Shown here in pieces: positions 46,691 to 49,057 of a stretch of DNA of 49,057 bases. The notes beneath the pieces are model-generated. The model was not told the DNA's origin and ran no database searches. It saw only the letters and a program-made list of their open reading frames with translations. The stretch is from Streptomyces sp. NRRL F-5123. Lineage in GTDB: Bacteria > Actinomycetota > Actinomycetes > Streptomycetales > Streptomycetaceae. The DNA lies in contig NZ_JOHY01000084.1 in the NCBI RefSeq assembly GCF_000721495.1, forward strand, positions 1-49,057, written 5' to 3'. The translations under genes and the position numbers were made by a program. Positions within the stretch are counted from its first letter, which is position 1. Each line of letters starts with the position of its first letter.

Positions 46691-48349
46691 ATGATGGACA
46701 GCACGATCGCCGAACAGCTCGGCCCGGACGATCCCCGGGAGATCGGCAGTTTCAACATCATCGGCCTGCTCGGCACGGGTGGCATGGGTGAGGTCTACCT
46801 CGGGGCGTCGGACAAGGGCTACGCCGCCGTCAAGCGCGTGCGGCCGCGGCTGGTCTCCAGCGAGCGCTTCGAGCGCGAGGTGGGCATTCTCTACCGCGTG
46901 CCGGTCGGGGTCGGGCCGCGGGTGTTGGCGAGCGACGGCACGGCCGAACGCCCCTGGTTCGCGGCCGAGTACATTCCCGGACTCACCGTGGACGAAGCGG
47001 TCCGGCTGCGCGGCACGCTGCCCGTCGAGGCGCTGTGGCTTCTGCTGGCTGAGGCAGCCGCCCAACTGCGCGCCGTGCACGCGCTCGACATCGTGCACCG
47101 CGACGTCAAGCCCGGCAACGTCATGCTGGTGCGCGACGGTGTGAGGCTGATCGACTTCGGCATCGCGCGCGCAGCGGACCAGACGAGGCTCACCAGGGGC
47201 GGCGGGGGTTACGGGACGCAGGGATTCTCGGCGCCGGAGCAGCAGACCGGGGACGAGGACGTGGACGCGCCGGCGGACGTCTACGCGCTCGGGGCGCTGC
47301 TGCTCTACGCGGCCTCGGGCCGCACGCCTGGGGCCGTCCCCGACGTCGAGCCGCTGCGCGCGGTGGACGCGAGCCTGGCCGCTGTGGTCGGGTCCTGCCT
47401 CACCGCCGCGCCTGAAGCCCGCCCCACCGCCGGCGAGGTGGTGGAAGCGGTCCGCGCGCACCCGTCCGTTCCGCCCCCGTCCTGGCCCTCCGAGGTCATG
47501 TCGCGCATCGCCTCGCGACGTGCCTTCGCCACGACGCCGGTCGGCAAGCTGGAGACGGTACCGCCGCCGAACCTGGCTGCGGGCCCCCCGGATGCCGCGG
47601 ACCCTCCGGGGTCGACGGAGGCCGGGACCCTGCCCACGATCCCCGTGTTACCCCGCCGCCCGCGCAGACGCCTGCTCCTGGCCGTCGTAGTGCTCGCTGT
47701 CGCTGCTGGCGCAGCGTTCCTGCTCATTCCGTCCGGACCCTCGCAGAAGGGCACCGCCCACTCACCCGGCAGATCACCGGCGACCGTCGAACCTGTGGCC
47801 GGTACGACGCGGGCGTCCTCCGCGAACCCGAGCCGTCCGGCCTCGCCCACCGCCGAGTCCGCGCCCCCGACCCTGACCCTGACCCCAGGCGTCCCGGTCG
47901 GCACGCACACGACCGCCCCGCCGGACGGCGCGCCCACCAAGCCGTCGGCCCCCGCCATTACCGCATCCACCGCAGTCGCCGCACGCCCCACCGCACGGCA
48001 GATCGCCGGGATCAGCGGCAACGAAGACCCGGACCAGGTCAAGGGTTCCGAAGCGGACACCAGCTGGGTCGGGAACGACGCCGCCTGCTCCGCCTGGCTG
48101 GACGACAACGGATCCGGCGAGCTCGCAGGCGTGCTCAACACCTCCCTGAGCCAGACCTGCAATGCCATGCTCTACCGCAGCGACGGCGTCGCGTACGGCT
48201 TCCATGCCTCCTGGGGCGCTGCGAAGACGAACTTCGTCTCGGACGTCGGCACCACGATGTGGATCTGCGTCTGGAACGCGAACGACGCGTCCGGCACGCA
48301 GTGCTCCGCCCGCTTCGCCATGCACGGCCACACCCCGGTGGAGGAGTGA
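46691..48349 (+). CDS. Transmembrane Ser/Thr protein kinase with a cysteine-bearing outer domain
   Basis: 552 residues (ATG 46,691 or 46,694). Kinase motifs are intact: GTGGMGEV (28-35), K48 in YAAVKRV, HRDVKPGN (136-143), DFG (155-157) and APEQQ. A juxtamembrane linker runs to ~325, a transmembrane helix spans ~326-348, then a Pro/Ser/Thr-rich stalk to ~435. The C-terminal ~115 residues carry four cysteines (AACSAW, SQTCNA, WICVW, TQCSARF), consistent with two disulfides in an exported domain. There are no PASTA repeats, so the outer domain is of an unrecognised sort. Pairs by position with the FHA gene. Confidence 0.92.
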   Translation: MMDSTIAEQLGPDDPREIGSFNIIGLLGTGGMGEVYLGASDKGYAAVKRVRPRLVSSERFEREVGILYRVPVGVGPRVLASDGTAERPWFAAEYIPGLTVDEAVRLRGTLPVEALWLLLAEAAAQLRAVHALDIVHRDVKPGNVMLVRDGVRLIDFGIARAADQTRLTRGGGGYGTQGFSAPEQQTGDEDVDAPADVYALGALLLYAASGRTPGAVPDVEPLRAVDASLAAVVGSCLTAAPEARPTAGEVVEAVRAHPSVPPPSWPSEVMSRIASRRAFATTPVGKLETVPPPNLAAGPPDAADPPGSTEAGTLPTIPVLPRRPRRRLLLAVVVLAVAAGAAFLLIPSGPSQKGTAHSPGRSPATVEPVAGTTRASSANPSRPASPTAESAPPTLTLTPGVPVGTHTTAPPDGAPTKPSAPAITASTAVAARPTARQIAGISGNEDPDQVKGSEADTSWVGNDAACSAWLDDNGSGELAGVLNTSLSQTCNAMLYRSDGVAYGFHASWGAAKTNFVSDVGTTMWICVWNANDASGTQCSARFAMHGHTPVEE

Positions 48350-48499
48350 GTAACCGGGAGAGCCGCTGAGGGGCGCAAGGTGCCCCGACCGGCTGCATCC
48401 CAGCGGGCTCGGAGCCACTGGCCGACCCGCCGACCATCCGCCGGAAACGCGTGGCCTGGCAGTCCGTTGAGCTGCTGGGTCCGGTCCCGGACGGCGTAC

Positions 48500-48718
48500 T
48501 CATCGGCCTGCACCAGCCGGTGCCATGTGGGCGGTGGACCAGTCGCGCGCCGCACGGGTGACCTCCTCCAGGGCGCCGGGCTCCCGAAGAGGTGGGCGGC
48601 GCCGGGGGCGACCGGGAGGTCGTCTCGCAGTACGCGGATACAGCAGAAGTCGGCGAACTCCTCGAACGACTCCGCGCCGTCGGTTGATCCGGCCACAGGC
48701 GGGTGTCCTTCAGTAACC
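48500..48718 (-). pseudogene. Frameshifted fragment of an unrecognised gene
   Basis: On the minus strand the frame reads FEEFADFCCIRVLRDDLPV and AHLFGSP. Near 48,575 coding character jumps by one base to read ALEEVTRAARDWSTAHMAPA before a stop at 48,500. The joined reading looks like the end of a real protein with a one-base change. The family is not recognised. The remaining sequence at 48,350-48,499 shows no gene. Confidence 0.4.
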
Positions 48719-48764
48719 CATAGCAGGCGCCTCCTGTAGAGGGGCGACAACCCCGGGGTGCGGG

Positions 48765-48902
48765 GCATCCGGTGTCTCCCGTGGCCAGTCCGTGGCCGGA
48801 CGCCTTTGGACGACGTAGTACGAGAGAGTATTCGGTTGACCGGCCACAGGCGCTGTGGTCAGGCAGAACGGCACCAGGCAGCATGACCCGGGGCTGCGTC
48901 CG
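48765..48902. repeat. ~137-bp direct repeat, copy 2 (right end of the signalling island)
   Basis: Diverged copy of 36,919-37,055, about two-thirds identical by eye and nearly gap-free. It includes the GTGGCC doublet at 48,781 and 48,792. Where copy 1 is followed by the tRNA-Thr fragment, this copy is not: no att-like 45-mer is seen to 49,057. The last ~150 bp hold no gene that I can support. Confidence 0.7.
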
Positions 48903-49057
48903 TGGAAATGGTGTAGCTCATTGGAACTGGTCTGCAATATCCCAGCGTCGGGCTGGTGTCCGGCGCAGAGGAATGGCCACCGACTGATCCCCGAGCTGTG
49001 GGGAGCCGCGGTGACGGGACTCGCCGCGGCTCTGGGGGTGAAGGGGCCGATGGTTGA

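Noticed and set aside
48905..48960. tRNA-like string (TGTAGCTCA followed by TCTGCAATA) near the right edge
   Set aside because: No acceptor stem, T arm or consistent D stem can be formed; at best a degenerate fragment.

Overview
The window is about 49 kb of very GC-rich DNA with strong third-position G/C bias, GTG/TTG starts, GGAGG-type ribosome sites and many stop/start overlaps. This points to an actinomycete, most likely Streptomyces or a close relative. No rRNA, complete tRNA, CRISPR array or intact transposase was seen.

Region 1 (1-30,021) is the right-hand part of a type I polyketide cluster. The chemistry reads as a tetronate pathway. Two modular PKS genes (the first cut by the window edge) end in a TE-less module with a malonyl-type AT and a wrecked KR, so the chain should leave as a beta-ketoacyl-ACP. 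The standard tetronate enzymes are all present: a KAS III-like protein (13,734), a lipoyl-less 2-oxoacid-dehydrogenase-type acyltransferase (19,891), an alpha/beta hydrolase (20,667), a free ACP (26,166) and an FkbH-like glyceryl-ACP synthase (26,390). By analogy with agglomerin, RK-682 and tetronomycin pathways, FkbH loads glyceryl onto the ACP, the KAS III-like enzyme joins it to the polyketide, and the acyltransferase and hydrolase acetylate and eliminate to give an exocyclic methylene. Accessory genes are an FAD monooxygenase, a ferritin-like di-iron protein, an alcohol and an aldehyde dehydrogenase, a Tat-exported M28-type peptidase, a type II thioesterase, a DHA2-type efflux pump with a divergent TetR regulator, and a small SARP activator. 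I cannot name the product.

Region 2 (30,022-37,154) is a junction zone: a 1.3-kb non-coding stretch, a coupled pair of ABC exporter half-transporters, a GrpB-family gene, gene fragments (a possible STAS-like fragment and the first 31 codons of a flavin reductase), then a 45-bp tRNA-Thr(CGU) 3' end without its 5' half, followed by a terminator. This looks like an attachment-site scar of an integrative element.

Region 3 (37,155-49,057) is a compact signalling island, bracketed by two diverged ~137-bp direct repeats about 11.85 kb apart. A six-gene leftward operon, five of its six genes joined by stop/start overlaps, encodes a nucleotidyl-cyclase-like protein, a small protein, a membrane PP2C phosphatase, a divergent membrane kinase, a TerY-like vWA protein and a small membrane protein. 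Divergent from it are a CRP/FNR regulator, a membrane-anchored STAND-like ATPase with a His/Ala/Thr repeat linker, and a 77-residue protein. A divergent FHA-helical protein and a transmembrane Ser/Thr kinase complete the set. The vWA-PP2C-kinase core resembles the published TerY-P triad. Its combination with cyclase plus CRP, the membrane STAND ATPase and shared short peptide modules is the best candidate for an undescribed system here.
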